Assembly: GCA_964622465.1 (NCBI GenBank)
Contig: CAZUQH010000004.1
Location: 1 to 48,556 of the forward strand
Source of the DNA: CAZUQH01 sp964622465
Lineage (GTDB): Bacteria; CG03; CAZUQH01
DNA: 48,556 bases
Direction of reading: 5' to 3'
Shown piece by piece: positions 1-8,497 of the stretch. The notes beneath the pieces are model-generated. The model was not told the DNA's origin, did no database searches, and saw only the letters and a list, made by a program, of their open reading frames with translations. The position numbers were made by a program, and so were the translations under genes. Every line of letters begins with the position of its first letter. Position 1 is the first letter of the stretch.

Positions 1-300
1 AGCGTTCAGAGGGGCAGAGCCCCTATGAAAAGGAGCGAAGCGACGCTGGGGGCGACTCCCGTCGCCCGCTTTAGAAAACAATAACAGTATTAAATACGAG
101 GGAAGCGAACCCGAGGGGGTTGTAGGGGGAGTAGTCCCCCTACGCTTTCGGGGTGACAGCGAGGACTTTAAGTCCGAGCGTTCAGAGGGGCAGAGCCCCT
201 ATGAAAAGGAGCGAAGCGACGCTGGGGGCGACTCCCGTCGCCCGCTTAGAGTAGCGTGATGATGGTAATGGAGTCGAACCCAGCGTCGCTCACTTTTTAT
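1..300. repeat. Hairpin-rich non-coding region with a 71-bp direct repeat
   Basis: No credible gene lies in the first 360 bases. Bases 1-71 recur without a mismatch at 177-247; the left copy may extend beyond the window. Several inverted repeats are packed between and within the copies: AGGGGC/GCCCCT near 10-24, GGGCGAC/GTCGCCC at 50-67, GTAGGGGGA/TCCCCCTAC at 122-143 and GGACTTTAAGTCC at 163-175. The hairpin density and the direct repeat suggest a dispersed intergenic repeat family rather than a gene. No tRNA or rRNA was recognised. Its function is unknown. Confidence 0.75.
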
Positions 301-308
301 TTTTGGAT

Positions 309-337
309 TTGACACCTGCTGGATAATTTTATATTAT
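309..337 (+). promoter_or_regulatory. Sigma70-type promoter of the secE-nusG-rpl operon
   Basis: TTGACA at 309-314 is separated by 17 bases from TATTAT at 332-337. The expected start of transcription lies near 344, giving a leader of under 20 bases before secE. This is the only strong promoter-like pair seen upstream of the operon. Confidence 0.7.
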
Positions 338-360
338 GTTTACTTCTTACTTAAAAAGAG

Positions 361-567
361 ATGGCAACAAAAAAGCAAAACATTTTTAGAAAGATAGGCA
401 ATTTTCTTACGGAAGTTCGCGCTGAACTTAGCAAGGCATCGTGGGCAACTCCAAAAGAGGTTGGCGGAGCTACGGTTGTTATAATAATTCTTGTGCTTAT
501 AGCCTCAGCATTTATTGCTCTGGTTGACTTTCTTTTATCCAGTGGACTTGCTCTGGTCATGAGGTAA
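361..567 (+). CDS. secE: Preprotein translocase subunit SecE
   Basis: This 68-residue protein is SecE, the small membrane subunit of the SecYEG protein-export channel. Residues 1-35 form the amphipathic cytoplasmic part, including the family-typical stretch RAELSKASWATPKEV. One membrane segment follows, VIIILVLIASAFIALVDFLL. Single-pass SecE of this length is normal in most bacteria outside the gammaproteobacteria. The identification is reinforced by nusG four bases downstream, the classical secE-nusG-rpl order. The ATG has only a weak AAAAAGAG ribosome-binding site. Confidence 0.95.
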   Translation: MATKKQNIFRKIGNFLTEVRAELSKASWATPKEVGGATVVIIILVLIASAFIALVDFLLSSGLALVMR

Positions 568-571
568 ATAA

Positions 572-1117
572 ATGGTTGACACGCAGGAACAAAAAAAGCA
601 ATGGTACGTTGTGCATACTCTGACCCAGCGGGAAGAACATGTTAAAGTGGGTCTGGAGCGGCTGGTCAATTCATCGGAAGATCTTAAAAAGAAATTTGGC
701 ACTATACTTATACCAAAAGAGACCGTAATAGATACGCGAACCCGAAAGCCAAGACAACGCTCTTTTTTCCCGGGATACGTTCTTGTAGAGATGCTCCTGG
801 ATGGCGATACGTACTGGGCTGTCCGTAATACCCAGGGGGTTACTGGTTTTTTGGGTGGAGTTCGCCCATCTCCAATTTCACAAGAGGAAGCAGAACATTT
901 AGTAGTCCTGACCGAGGATGGGCGTAAGGCAAAACCCAGGCCGTCTGTCACTTTTGCCAGGGGGGATGCGATAAGAATAATTGACGGCCCGTTTATGAAT
1001 TTTATGGGAACTGTGGAAGAAATCAATGAACAGAAATCGTGCCTTAAGGCAATAGTGGTTGTCTTCGGACGCGGCACTCCAGTTGAGCTTGATTTTTTAC
1101 AGGTAGAAAAGGTGTAG
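572..1117 (+). CDS. nusG: Transcription termination/antitermination protein NusG
   Basis: NusG binds RNA polymerase, promotes elongation and links it to Rho or to the ribosome. The 181 residues have the usual plan: an N-terminal NGN domain (about 10-115) opening with QWYVVHTLTQREEHV and containing FFPGYVLVEM, then a C-terminal KOW domain (about 128-181) with FARGDAIRIIDGPFMNF. Length is normal for the short form without extra domains. The start follows GAGGT by a good distance and lies four bases after secE. It is co-transcribed with the ribosomal protein genes. Confidence 0.97.
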   Translation: MVDTQEQKKQWYVVHTLTQREEHVKVGLERLVNSSEDLKKKFGTILIPKETVIDTRTRKPRQRSFFPGYVLVEMLLDGDTYWAVRNTQGVTGFLGGVRPSPISQEEAEHLVVLTEDGRKAKPRPSVTFARGDAIRIIDGPFMNFMGTVEEINEQKSCLKAIVVVFGRGTPVELDFLQVEKV

Positions 1118-1121
1118 AGAT

Positions 1122-1556
1122 ATGGCCAAGAAAGAGATTAAGGCGGTCGTGAAATTGCAAATTCCTGCTGGTAGTGCTGCACCAACTCCTCCAGTCGGTC
1201 CAGCTCTTGGGCAGCATGGCGTAAACATCATGGAGTTCTGCAAGCAATTTAATGAAAAGACGAAAAACGAGGAACCGGGGATGATAATTCCAGCGGTTGT
1301 TACGATATATAAGGATAGGTCATTTGCATTTATTACAAGGATTCCGCCAGTTTCGGTATTATTGAAAAAGGCGGCTGGAATCGCGAAAGCATCAGGTACA
1401 CCAAACAGAGAACCTGCTGGAACAGTAACTGAGGCGCAGGTAGAAGAGATTGCAAAGACCAAATTACAGGACCTAAATACGGATGATGTAGCAGAGGCAG
1501 TGAAAATCGTTCGCGGAACAGCGCGAAGCATGGGCGTCCAGGTGGTAAAACAGTGA
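1122..1556 (+). CDS. rplK: 50S ribosomal protein L11
   Basis: L11 forms the base of the ribosomal stalk with 23S rRNA and contacts the GTPase factors. The 144 residues match the family length. The N-terminal domain carries KLQIPAGSAAPTPPVGPALG followed by QHGVNIMEFCKQFN, and the C-terminal RNA-binding domain ends VRGTARSMGVQV. Four bases separate it from nusG, and its stop overlaps the GTG start of rplA (GTGA), which implies translational coupling. Confidence 0.97.
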   Translation: MAKKEIKAVVKLQIPAGSAAPTPPVGPALGQHGVNIMEFCKQFNEKTKNEEPGMIIPAVVTIYKDRSFAFITRIPPVSVLLKKAAGIAKASGTPNREPAGTVTEAQVEEIAKTKLQDLNTDDVAEAVKIVRGTARSMGVQVVKQ

Positions 1557-2230
1557 AAAGAGGAAAAAGGTACAAAAAAATTTCAGAACTCGTAGATAAA
1601 AACCGTACCTATGGTCTATTAGAAGCTATAGACATCGTTAAGAAAACGGCTAGCGCTAAATTTGATGAAAGTATTGATATAGTATTTGTTTTGGATATAG
1701 ACCTAAAGAAAGCAGGGCAGTCAATAAGAGGAACCTGTATCCTTCCGCATGGAACTGGTAAAACAAAGAAAGTTGCCGTTATAGCAAATCCAGAAAAACA
1801 GTCAGAAGCGAAAGAGGCGGGTGCAGATATTGTTGGCGGACAGGAAACAGTCGAACAGATTGTAAAAGGTGACGTTTCATTTGACGTTCTGCTCGCTACC
1901 CCTGATATGATGCCTACCTTGGCAAAGCTTGGGAAAATATTGGGTCCCAGAGGGCTAATGCCTTCGCCAAAGACAGGTACCGTTACTATGGATATAGCCA
2001 AGGCAGTAAAAGAAGCAAAGACGGGCAAAGTTGAGCTCATGGTTGATAAGTTAGGAAATATTCAGATTAGCGTTGGGCGAGCTTCTTTTATCAGGGAAGC
2101 ACTTGAAGAGAATGTCAGGACAGTCGTGGATGCTGTCAATCGGATCAAACCCTTAGGAGTTAAGGGTAATTTCATCAAAAAAGCAAGTATTGCATCTACG
2201 ATGGGACCAGGTGTCTGGGTTGCTTTTTAG
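1553..2230 (+). CDS. rplA: 50S ribosomal protein L1
   Basis: L1 binds 23S rRNA at the E-site stalk and in many bacteria represses its own operon. The 225 residues fit the family. The signature region GKILGPRGLMPSPKTGTV is present around residues 125-142. The start is a GTG that shares bases with the rplK stop. I see no separate L1-binding mimic in the mRNA leader, but the leader is too short to judge. Confidence 0.97.
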   Translation: MKRGKRYKKISELVDKNRTYGLLEAIDIVKKTASAKFDESIDIVFVLDIDLKKAGQSIRGTCILPHGTGKTKKVAVIANPEKQSEAKEAGADIVGGQETVEQIVKGDVSFDVLLATPDMMPTLAKLGKILGPRGLMPSPKTGTVTMDIAKAVKEAKTGKVELMVDKLGNIQISVGRASFIREALEENVRTVVDAVNRIKPLGVKGNFIKKASIASTMGPGVWVAF

Positions 2231-2254
2231 CGACTACAAAATTTGGGAATAATA

Positions 2255-2809
2255 ATGCCTAGGTTAACAAAAACAGAAAAAGAAGAGTTTGTAACAAATT
2301 TGAGGGGTTACTTAGCAGACAGGGATTTTTTACTTGCTGACTGCTGTGGTCTATCCGTTGCTGATTTGACGAGTTTAAGGAAACAATTAAACAAAGTCCA
2401 GGCACGGCTGCAGGTAGTGAAGAATCGTCTGTTGCTGAAAGCAATGAATGAACAGGAGCAAAGTTCCTTTGGGCAATATCTTGTCGGTCCAACTGCCCTT
2501 GTCATTGGTGATACAGACCTTTCTGACTACTTGCGTGTGTTGCATAAGTTTGCAAAAAACCATGATGACTTACCCACGCTTAAGTCAGCTTTCTATAAAG
2601 GCACAGCGCTTGATAGCAAATCAGTCAAGGAAATGGCAAATCTACCATCCAGAGAAGTCCTGCTCGGGAGAGTTGTTTGCGCACTTAACAGTCCGATGAG
2701 CGGGTTAGTATATTGTTTATCTGGTGTTACCAAAAAGCTTCTTATTGTTCTTAATAGAATTTCTCAAAACAAAGAATCGCAATCTAATGAAGGGGGAAAC
2801 AATGAATAA
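2255..2809 (+). CDS. rplJ: 50S ribosomal protein L10
   Basis: L10 anchors the L7/L12 dimers on the ribosomal stalk. I chose the ATG at 2255 (MPRLTKTEKEEFV, 184 residues), preceded by GGGA, over an in-frame TTG at 2243 that would add four residues. The N-terminal RNA-binding domain contains LRKQLNKVQARLQVVKNRLL and the C-terminal helix is the usual L7/L12 docking platform. Only 24 bases separate it from rplA, so the long structured L10 leader known from other bacteria has no room here. Confidence 0.95.
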   Translation: MPRLTKTEKEEFVTNLRGYLADRDFLLADCCGLSVADLTSLRKQLNKVQARLQVVKNRLLLKAMNEQEQSSFGQYLVGPTALVIGDTDLSDYLRVLHKFAKNHDDLPTLKSAFYKGTALDSKSVKEMANLPSREVLLGRVVCALNSPMSGLVYCLSGVTKKLLIVLNRISQNKESQSNEGGNNE

Positions 2810-3179
2810 AGAAGAATTAGTCAGTGCTATCGAAGGTATGTCTGTCCTGGAATTAAATGAACTGGTAAAAACTCTTGAGGAGAAATTTGGTGTTTCTGCT
2901 GCTATGCCAGCCATGACTGGCGTTGTTCAGAGCGCAGGTCAAGGGCCGACTCAGGCCGAAGAAGAGAAAAGCGAGTATACAGTAGTTCTTTCCTCAGTAG
3001 GTGACAAGAAAATTCAGGTCATCAAGACAGTTCGTGAACTTACATCTTTGGGTCTGAAAGAAGCAAAAGATCTTGTTGACGGAGCACCAAAACCTATCAA
3101 AGAAGGCATTGGAAAGGCACAAGCAGAGGAAATGAAGAAGAAGCTTGAAGAAGCTGGAGCAAAGGTAGAAATAAAATAA
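2802..3179 (+). CDS. rplL: 50S ribosomal protein L7/L12
   Basis: L7/L12 is the mobile stalk protein that recruits translation GTPases. The ATG at 2802 gives 125 residues, the normal length, and follows AAGGGGG; the longer open frame upstream is inside rplJ. The N-terminal dimerisation domain (MNKEELVSAIEGMSVLEL) is followed by a short hinge and the C-terminal domain with TVRELTSLGLKEAKDLVD. It overlaps the end of rplJ by eight bases. In most bacteria rpoB follows, but here the operon ends and a convergent purH follows after 28 bases. Confidence 0.97.
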   Translation: MNKEELVSAIEGMSVLELNELVKTLEEKFGVSAAMPAMTGVVQSAGQGPTQAEEEKSEYTVVLSSVGDKKIQVIKTVRELTSLGLKEAKDLVDGAPKPIKEGIGKAQAEEMKKKLEEAGAKVEIK

Positions 3180-3186
3180 TACCCTA

Positions 3187-3218
3187 TAGTGTCTGACAGC
3201 GTCTGAACTAGTGTCTGA
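3187..3218. repeat. Short direct repeat at the rplL/purH convergence
   Basis: TAGTGTCTGA occurs at 3187-3196 and again at 3209-3218, with a related CAGCGTCTGA between them. The second copy covers the purH stop codon. No Rho-independent terminator is visible between these convergent genes. Confidence 0.45.
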
Positions 3219-4755
3219 AGTGCCTCATGCCAGTAAGGACCATTGCAATCCCTGCTTGGTCACAGGCATAAATTGACTGGTCATCCCGGATTGACCCGCC
3301 TGGTTGGATTATAGCAGTCACACCGATTTTATGTGCTTCCCGCACGGAATCAGGGAAAGGAAAGAAAGCGTCAGAAGCCATTACCAATGGCATTATTTTT
3401 TTTCCTTTAAAGAAATGTTGCAATTTATATTTAGCTATTCGTAGTGCATCAATGCGCGACATTTGACCTGTACCAACCCCTAATACTTGGTTTGTAGTAG
3501 CCAGCACTATGGCATTTGATTTGCAGTGTTTTACTACACGCCAGGCAAAATCAAGTGCAGCGAGCTCCTTGTTAGTTGGTTTTCTCCTGGTTACTGTTTT
3601 CTGATATAATGACAAACGATAATCAGGATGTTGGCATAATATTCCATCAAGCGCACTGCGATATTCAAGTTGATTCGTAAATTTGCCCTTCATTACGAGT
3701 ATACGGAGGTTTTTCTTTCGCTGAAGTACCTCAAGCGCTTCATTAGCAAAACCAGGAGCAACAATTACTTCAACAAATAGTTTTGATATCTCCTTCGCTG
3801 TTCTCGAATCGACTTTTCGATTAAACCCCACTATGCTGCCGAATGCACTAACAGGGTCTCCTTCCAGCGCTTTGCGCCATGCAAGGATATTGGTTTTTCC
3901 ACTAGCAAGTCCACAAGGGTTGGTATGCTTTACTATTACACATGTTTGTTCTTTAAAGTCCGCAAGTACTCTCAATACGCTGTCCACGTCAAGAATGTTG
4001 TTGTATGATAGTTGCTTGCCGTGGAATTGTGTTAATCCAGTTTTGTTTTTAGCATTTGCTGGTATTCTATACAAAGCTGCTGACTGATGAGGGTTTTCTC
4101 CGTAGCTGAGGTCCTGGGATTTTTCTAGTACAAATTGTATGTTTTGGGGGAACTCCTTGTCGCCTGCTTTGTTTGCGAAATAATTCGCAATCAGCGAATC
4201 ATATTTTGCTGTCCGCTGGAAGACCTTTAGAGCAAATTCACGATTGAATTCCTTCGTAGTGCTTCTGCCATGCTTTTTCAATTCCAAAATAACCCGGCGA
4301 TAATCATCTGTATCAGAAACAGCAAGAACGTATGGCCAGTTCTTTGCAGCTGCACGGAGTAGAGTTGGTCCTCCGATATCTATGTTTTCGCAGATTTCTG
4401 AGTCAGTTGCGCCTGTTCGTGACACCACGGAACTAAATGGATAAAGGTTCACAACCACCATGTCAATAGGAAGAATCTCTGTGCCTCTTATGTCTTTCAT
4501 ATCTCTGGCATTACTGCGTCTGGCAAGGATACCTGCGTGGATTTTCGGATGTAATGTTTTCACTCTGCTACCGACCAGAGGGGACATTCCGGTATATTGA
4601 CTTACGCTCTTACAGGGCACCCCATTATTTTTTAGGAATTTTGCAGTGCCGTCTGAAGCAATGAGCGCAACTCCGAACTCCTTAAGTTTTTTCGCAAAAT
4701 CAACCAGTCCTGTCCGGTCCGAAACACTTAGAAGAGCTGTTTTTATTTCCGGCAC
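3208..4755 (-). CDS. purH: Bifunctional AICAR transformylase / IMP cyclohydrolase PurH
   Basis: PurH catalyses the last two steps to IMP: formylation of AICAR with 10-formyl-THF and ring closure of FAICAR. The 515 residues match the bifunctional enzyme. The N-terminal cyclohydrolase domain has KTLHPKIHAGIL (66-77) and ENIDIGGP (123-130). The transformylase domain has YGENPHQ (218-224), the catalytic KHTNPCG (276-282) and a C-terminal QPGGSIRDDQ segment. The GTG start follows AAGGAGG and shares one base with the purN stop. It is the last gene of the 22-kb nucleotide run, and IMP is the end product of the purine branch. Confidence 0.97.
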   Translation of the reverse strand: MPEIKTALLSVSDRTGLVDFAKKLKEFGVALIASDGTAKFLKNNGVPCKSVSQYTGMSPLVGSRVKTLHPKIHAGILARRSNARDMKDIRGTEILPIDMVVVNLYPFSSVVSRTGATDSEICENIDIGGPTLLRAAAKNWPYVLAVSDTDDYRRVILELKKHGRSTTKEFNREFALKVFQRTAKYDSLIANYFANKAGDKEFPQNIQFVLEKSQDLSYGENPHQSAALYRIPANAKNKTGLTQFHGKQLSYNNILDVDSVLRVLADFKEQTCVIVKHTNPCGLASGKTNILAWRKALEGDPVSAFGSIVGFNRKVDSRTAKEISKLFVEVIVAPGFANEALEVLQRKKNLRILVMKGKFTNQLEYRSALDGILCQHPDYRLSLYQKTVTRRKPTNKELAALDFAWRVVKHCKSNAIVLATTNQVLGVGTGQMSRIDALRIAKYKLQHFFKGKKIMPLVMASDAFFPFPDSVREAHKIGVTAIIQPGGSIRDDQSIYACDQAGIAMVLTGMRHFRH

Positions 4756-5378
4756 TATTGCCTCCTTAAAACACGGCGTCCGATGATTTCCAGTTTTCCT
4801 TCACAGTAAAGACGGACTGCTTCAGGATAGATTTTATGTTCCTGTTCCAGTACACGCTTTGCAAGTGTCTCCGGAGTATCGTCATCCTGCACGGGAACCG
4901 GTGCCTGGATAATTATAGGGCCATGGTCGCATTCCTCATCGACAAAGTGGACGGTGCAGCCCGTGATTTTGGTACCGTAATCAAGAACTGCCTGATGTAC
5001 TTTCGGTCCGTAAAGTCCCTTTCCGCCAAAAGATGGCAAGAGTGCAGGATGAATATTCATGATTTTATTCGGGTACTGGCTTACAAATTCAGGGCTCAAT
5101 ATTCTCATGAAACCGGCAAGAAGTATCAGGTCGACACTAGCTTTGTTTGTTTCGTTTGCTATTGCGTTTTCGAAATCCTTCTTTGAAGCAAACGCATTGC
5201 GTTCGACAACAGCGGTAGGAATACCGTGTTTCCATGCACGGTTAAGTGCGCCTGCTTCCTTGCGATCAACCAGGCAGAGTGCAATTCTGGCATTTTTTAT
5301 GTATCCCGATTCTATAGCATCAATTATTGCCTGAAAATTCGTTCCATGCCCGGAAGCAAATACAGCGATATTCGTCAC
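4755..5378 (-). CDS. purN: Phosphoribosylglycinamide formyltransferase PurN
   Basis: PurN transfers the formyl group of 10-formyl-THF to GAR. I start it at the GTG at 5378 (VTNIAVFASGHGTNFQAI), which overlaps the purM stop as GTGA, giving 207 residues. The open frame extends upstream, but that part is only the purM sequence in another frame. Catalytic motifs are present: NIHPALLPSF with the asparagine and histidine, and a later HFVDEECDHGPII carrying the aspartate. The folate-dependent enzyme is clearly PurN rather than the ATP-dependent PurT. Confidence 0.96.
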   Translation of the reverse strand: MTNIAVFASGHGTNFQAIIDAIESGYIKNARIALCLVDRKEAGALNRAWKHGIPTAVVERNAFASKKDFENAIANETNKASVDLILLAGFMRILSPEFVSQYPNKIMNIHPALLPSFGGKGLYGPKVHQAVLDYGTKITGCTVHFVDEECDHGPIIIQAPVPVQDDDTPETLAKRVLEQEHKIYPEAVRLYCEGKLEIIGRRVLRRQ

Positions 5379-6337
5379 TCCAGTGTCACCCTTCGTTTTC
5401 CATAGATAACTTCGCCTATAGGTACTGCTCCAGGAAATTGTTTTTCGTATTTTCTGGATACTATAAGAACCATTCCGATGCCCATATTGAAAGTTCTGTA
5501 CATTTCCATTTTTGAGATAGCGGCACGATTCTGAATTAGCTTGAAAATTGGCGGCTGTTTCCACCTGTCCGTTTTTATTATTACTCTACAGTTTTCAGGC
5601 AATATGCGTGGGATGTTTTCAATGAATCCACCGCCAGTAATATGTGCTATTCCATGGATATGTTTACCAGCAGAAGACGACAGATAATCGAGAATTGGAC
5701 GCACGTATAAATGCGTTGGTTTTAGAAGTGGTGCCCGGTATTTCTCTATATCTTCTTTACTGAGTACCTTACGAACCAGAGAGAAACCATTCGAATGTGG
5801 TCCTGAGGAGGGTAGTCCAAGGACAACGTCCCCTTCTTTGATGCGTTTTCCCGTAATCATACGGCTGCGTTCCACAAGCCCTACAGCAAATCCTGCAAGG
5901 TCGTACTCATCTGGTTTGTAGAAACCAGGCATCTGTGCGGTTTCTCCTCCAAGCAGAGTGAGGCCTGTTTCCTTGCAGCCGGCAGAGATTCCATCGATGA
6001 CTTTTTGGAGTGTTTTCTCCTTCAGCTTTTCACATGCGATATAATCCAGAAAGAAAAGAGGTTTAGCTCCGCAGGTAATGATGTCGTTTGCATTCATTGC
6101 AACAAGGTCAATTCCCGCGGTCTCATGCATATCGTATTTCTGCAAAAGTTTGAGTTTTGTACCAACACCATCGCAACCGGCTACAAGCAGATATTTCTTG
6201 TTGTTTTTTGTCTGGAGTGGAAAAGTACCGCTAAATGAACCAATACCAGGGAAGCGCTTCCTTAAGTTCGCGACCCACTTGGATGCTGCATCTATATTCA
6301 CGCCGGCTTTGCGGTAGGTTATTTCTTCCTTACTCAT
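5375..6337 (-). CDS. purM: Phosphoribosylformylglycinamidine cyclo-ligase (AIR synthase) PurM
   Basis: PurM closes the imidazole ring of FGAM to give AIR using ATP. The 320 residues are slightly shorter than the usual 340-350. Family features are GCDGVGTKLKLLQ near the start, GIDLVAMNANDIITCGAKPLFFLDY, LLGGETAQMPGFY and GGGFIENIPR. The start ATG overlaps the pyrE stop (ATGA) and its own stop overlaps purN (GTGA), so it is tightly coupled at both ends. The gene bridges the pyrimidine block to the last purine block. Confidence 0.96.
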   Translation of the reverse strand: MSKEEITYRKAGVNIDAASKWVANLRKRFPGIGSFSGTFPLQTKNNKKYLLVAGCDGVGTKLKLLQKYDMHETAGIDLVAMNANDIITCGAKPLFFLDYIACEKLKEKTLQKVIDGISAGCKETGLTLLGGETAQMPGFYKPDEYDLAGFAVGLVERSRMITGKRIKEGDVVLGLPSSGPHSNGFSLVRKVLSKEDIEKYRAPLLKPTHLYVRPILDYLSSSAGKHIHGIAHITGGGFIENIPRILPENCRVIIKTDRWKQPPIFKLIQNRAAISKMEMYRTFNMGIGMVLIVSRKYEKQFPGAVPIGEVIYGKRRVTLE

Positions 6338-6930
6338 CGCTCTCTTGAACCAGGTTTTACCAGAGGTAATCCTTTCTTACACATCGGGCAGGTTGAGGTA
6401 CCGGGCTCGTAGTTTTCAACCTGAATGTGAATAGCTGCAAACAATGGCAACCCGCTACGAGGGTGCCAGTCACGTGACCTATCGACGATACAGGCAACGC
6501 CAGCTGGATTACCGTGTTCCTGGCGGATAAGGTTGAGAATTTCCTGAGTGGTGCCACCGGTAGTTATGACGTCTTCTACCACAATGACTGATTCTTCGGC
6601 TCTTACCCGGAAGCCACGTCTCAAAGTCATCTTCCCCTCCGGCGACCTTTCAGCGAAAATTGCCCTTGCGCCAAGCGCGCGTGCAACTTCATACCCTATG
6701 ACTATACCTCCGATTGCAGGAGAAATGACGAGAGCCGGCTTTTTTATCAGCTTCTTGCTGCAAATGCCGTTTGCAAGTATCTTTGCAATCTTCCGGGCCA
6801 CTTTTGGATACTGGAGTACCTGAGTGCATTGCACATAAGTATCACTGTGAAGCCCGCTTGACAGCTCGAAATGCCCGGCTTGCATTGCACCATATTCTTT
6901 CAAAAGTGCAAGAACTTTTCCAGAATTCAT
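6334..6930 (-). CDS. pyrE: Orotate phosphoribosyltransferase PyrE
   Basis: PyrE joins orotate to PRPP to make OMP. The PRPP-binding loop VIVVEDVITTGGTT and the glycine-rich ISPAIGGIVIGYEVA are diagnostic. I prefer the ATG at 6930 (198 residues), one base after the pyrF stop; a GTG at 6951 inside pyrF would add seven residues. The C-terminus carries an extra CPMC motif (STCPMCKKGLPLV), seen in many long PyrE proteins. It sits between pyrF and purM. Confidence 0.95.
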   Translation of the reverse strand: MNSGKVLALLKEYGAMQAGHFELSSGLHSDTYVQCTQVLQYPKVARKIAKILANGICSKKLIKKPALVISPAIGGIVIGYEVARALGARAIFAERSPEGKMTLRRGFRVRAEESVIVVEDVITTGGTTQEILNLIRQEHGNPAGVACIVDRSRDWHPRSGLPLFAAIHIQVENYEPGTSTCPMCKKGLPLVKPGSRER

Positions 6931-6931
6931 G

Positions 6932-7618
6932 CTACTTACGAAGTTGGCCACGGATGTTTTCTACCTCCTGTTTTGGGTCTGATGCCTCTATTATCGGCCG
7001 GCCGACCACTATGTAAGTCGCGCCTGCATCAGATGCCTCTTTCGGCGTTAGCGTCCGCACCTGGTCATCATGAGTAACGGCAGCGCTCGCTAACCTTATT
7101 CCTGGCGTTACAATGTCCTGTGCCGGCCCTATGCATTTCCTTACGAGCGAAATCTCTCTTGGGGAACATACAATACCGTCAAGTCCGCATTTGATTCCAA
7201 GAGAAGCAAGCAGCTCGACCCGGCTTTCAATCGAGTTAGTTATCCCGGTTTCATTTAGTAGATTTTGAGAAATACTCGTGAGTATGGTTACGCCCCATAA
7301 TTTTGGCCGTTGTTTTACTTCTTGTGCGGCAATGAGCATTTCTGAGCCGCCAGAAATATGGAGCGATACCGCATAGGCGCCCATGGATGCGGCTGATTCT
7401 ACCGTGCTTGCGACAACACTCGGTATATCCATAAATTTAAGGTCCAGAAAAACGCGGTGTCCTTTTTTTGCTATTTCTTCGACAATCGATGGGCCATATT
7501 TGGTAAATAAGCGCATCCCAATTTTATAATATTTGGTCGTTCCGCTTAATTCATTGACTAGCGAACGCGCTTTTTCGATATCGTCAACGTCCAATGCTAC
7601 TATCAGTTCTGTATGCAT
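6932..7618 (-). CDS. pyrF: Orotidine 5'-phosphate decarboxylase PyrF
   Basis: PyrF decarboxylates OMP to UMP, the last step of the pathway. The 228-residue protein has the active-site aspartate/lysine network in LDLKFMDIP (D59, K61, D64), the substrate contact LIVALDVDD at the start and VGRPIIEASDP at the C-terminal end. It starts with ATG 12 bases after pyrD. The ribosome-binding site is weak, so its translation may depend on upstream ribosomes. Confidence 0.96.
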   Translation of the reverse strand: MHTELIVALDVDDIEKARSLVNELSGTTKYYKIGMRLFTKYGPSIVEEIAKKGHRVFLDLKFMDIPSVVASTVESAASMGAYAVSLHISGGSEMLIAAQEVKQRPKLWGVTILTSISQNLLNETGITNSIESRVELLASLGIKCGLDGIVCSPREISLVRKCIGPAQDIVTPGIRLASAAVTHDDQVRTLTPKEASDAGATYIVVGRPIIEASDPKQEVENIRGQLRK

Positions 7619-7630
7619 GATATCTTAATC

Positions 7631-8497
7631 TTAGCAATTTGTTTTAAGACCATCTATTATTTTGAACGGAATAAACGGGTCAATAAGTATTCCGGTGCCA
7701 ATTGCAATTGCACGTGCACCTGAGTCAAAATAATCGAGCGCATCGCGAACAGACATTATACCACCGATTCCGATTATTGGAACATCCGGCAGTGCATTAT
7801 GCACCTGTCGCACGAGACGTAATGTCAGAGGTTTTATTGCAGGACCTGATAATCCTGCATATCCGCGACTAAAGACAGGTTTACCATCATTTCGGAGGAC
7901 GTACGAAAGATATGCATTCGCAATTGCAAGTACGTCAGCTCCTGCCCTGACTGCAGCTTTCGCGATAGGCACAATGTCGGTAACATCAGGAGCCAATTTT
8001 ACGATAATTGGTAATTTCGTTTTTTTTCTTGTCGCACGTAATATTTTTACTGTTTCCCGTGCATCCTGTGCAATCAGATGTGAACTGCCAACGTTAGGAC
8101 AGGATAGATTCAATTCCACCGCCTGAATGCCCGCAGAATCCAACGTCTCTGCAAGTAGCGCAAATTCATCAGGCGATGTCCCTCCTATGCTCACAATCGC
8201 CGGTGGTTTGAATTTCAATAAGAGAGGCAACTTGTCAGACAGAAATTTTTCTATCCCGACGTTCTCAAGACCGACAGAGTTGACTATAGCAGAGTCACAT
8301 TCCCATATCCGCGGTGGCGGATTTCCACGCTTTGGCTTGACGGTAATTGTTTTGGTAACAATCGCTCCAAGTTTATTTATGTCGGCAATCTGTGCGTACT
8401 CTTCGCCATAACCGGCGACTCCAGATGCAGGCATAACAGGATTAAGCAGTTCTATCCCGCCAATATTAACATGATGCTGTTTCAGGTTTCTGCCCAT
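7631..8497 (-). CDS. pyrD: Dihydroorotate dehydrogenase, class 1B catalytic subunit PyrD
   Basis: This FMN enzyme oxidises dihydroorotate to orotate. The catalytic base is cysteine (C133 in LNLSCPNV), which marks class 1, and the adjacent pyrK identifies class 1B, the NAD-linked heterotetramer. The 288 residues end in GARAIAIGTGILIDP, the FMN phosphate-binding segment. Its ATG lies within the last 16 bases of pyrK. Use of NAD instead of quinone would suit anaerobic growth. Confidence 0.96.
   Translation of the reverse strand: MGRNLKQHHVNIGGIELLNPVMPASGVAGYGEEYAQIADINKLGAIVTKTITVKPKRGNPPPRIWECDSAIVNSVGLENVGIEKFLSDKLPLLLKFKPPAIVSIGGTSPDEFALLAETLDSAGIQAVELNLSCPNVGSSHLIAQDARETVKILRATRKKTKLPIIVKLAPDVTDIVPIAKAAVRAGADVLAIANAYLSYVLRNDGKPVFSRGYAGLSGPAIKPLTLRLVRQVHNALPDVPIIGIGGIMSVRDALDYFDSGARAIAIGTGILIDPFIPFKIIDGLKTNC

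Noticed and set aside
1..300. CRISPR array or tRNA genes in the repeat region
   Set aside because: Only two copies of a long repeat with unequal content between them, and no cloverleaf with a CCA-type acceptor or anticodon loop could be drawn.
535..1077. Minus-strand 180-codon open frame opposite nusG
   Set aside because: Antisense shadow of a clear nusG; no homology or start signal.
2231..2254. L10 leader regulatory RNA
   Set aside because: The gap before rplJ is only 24 bases, too short for the known structure.
5379..5564. Longer N-terminus for PurN
   Set aside because: The extra 62 residues are the antiphase translation of purM, and the GTG at 5378 overlaps the purM stop and fits the family start.
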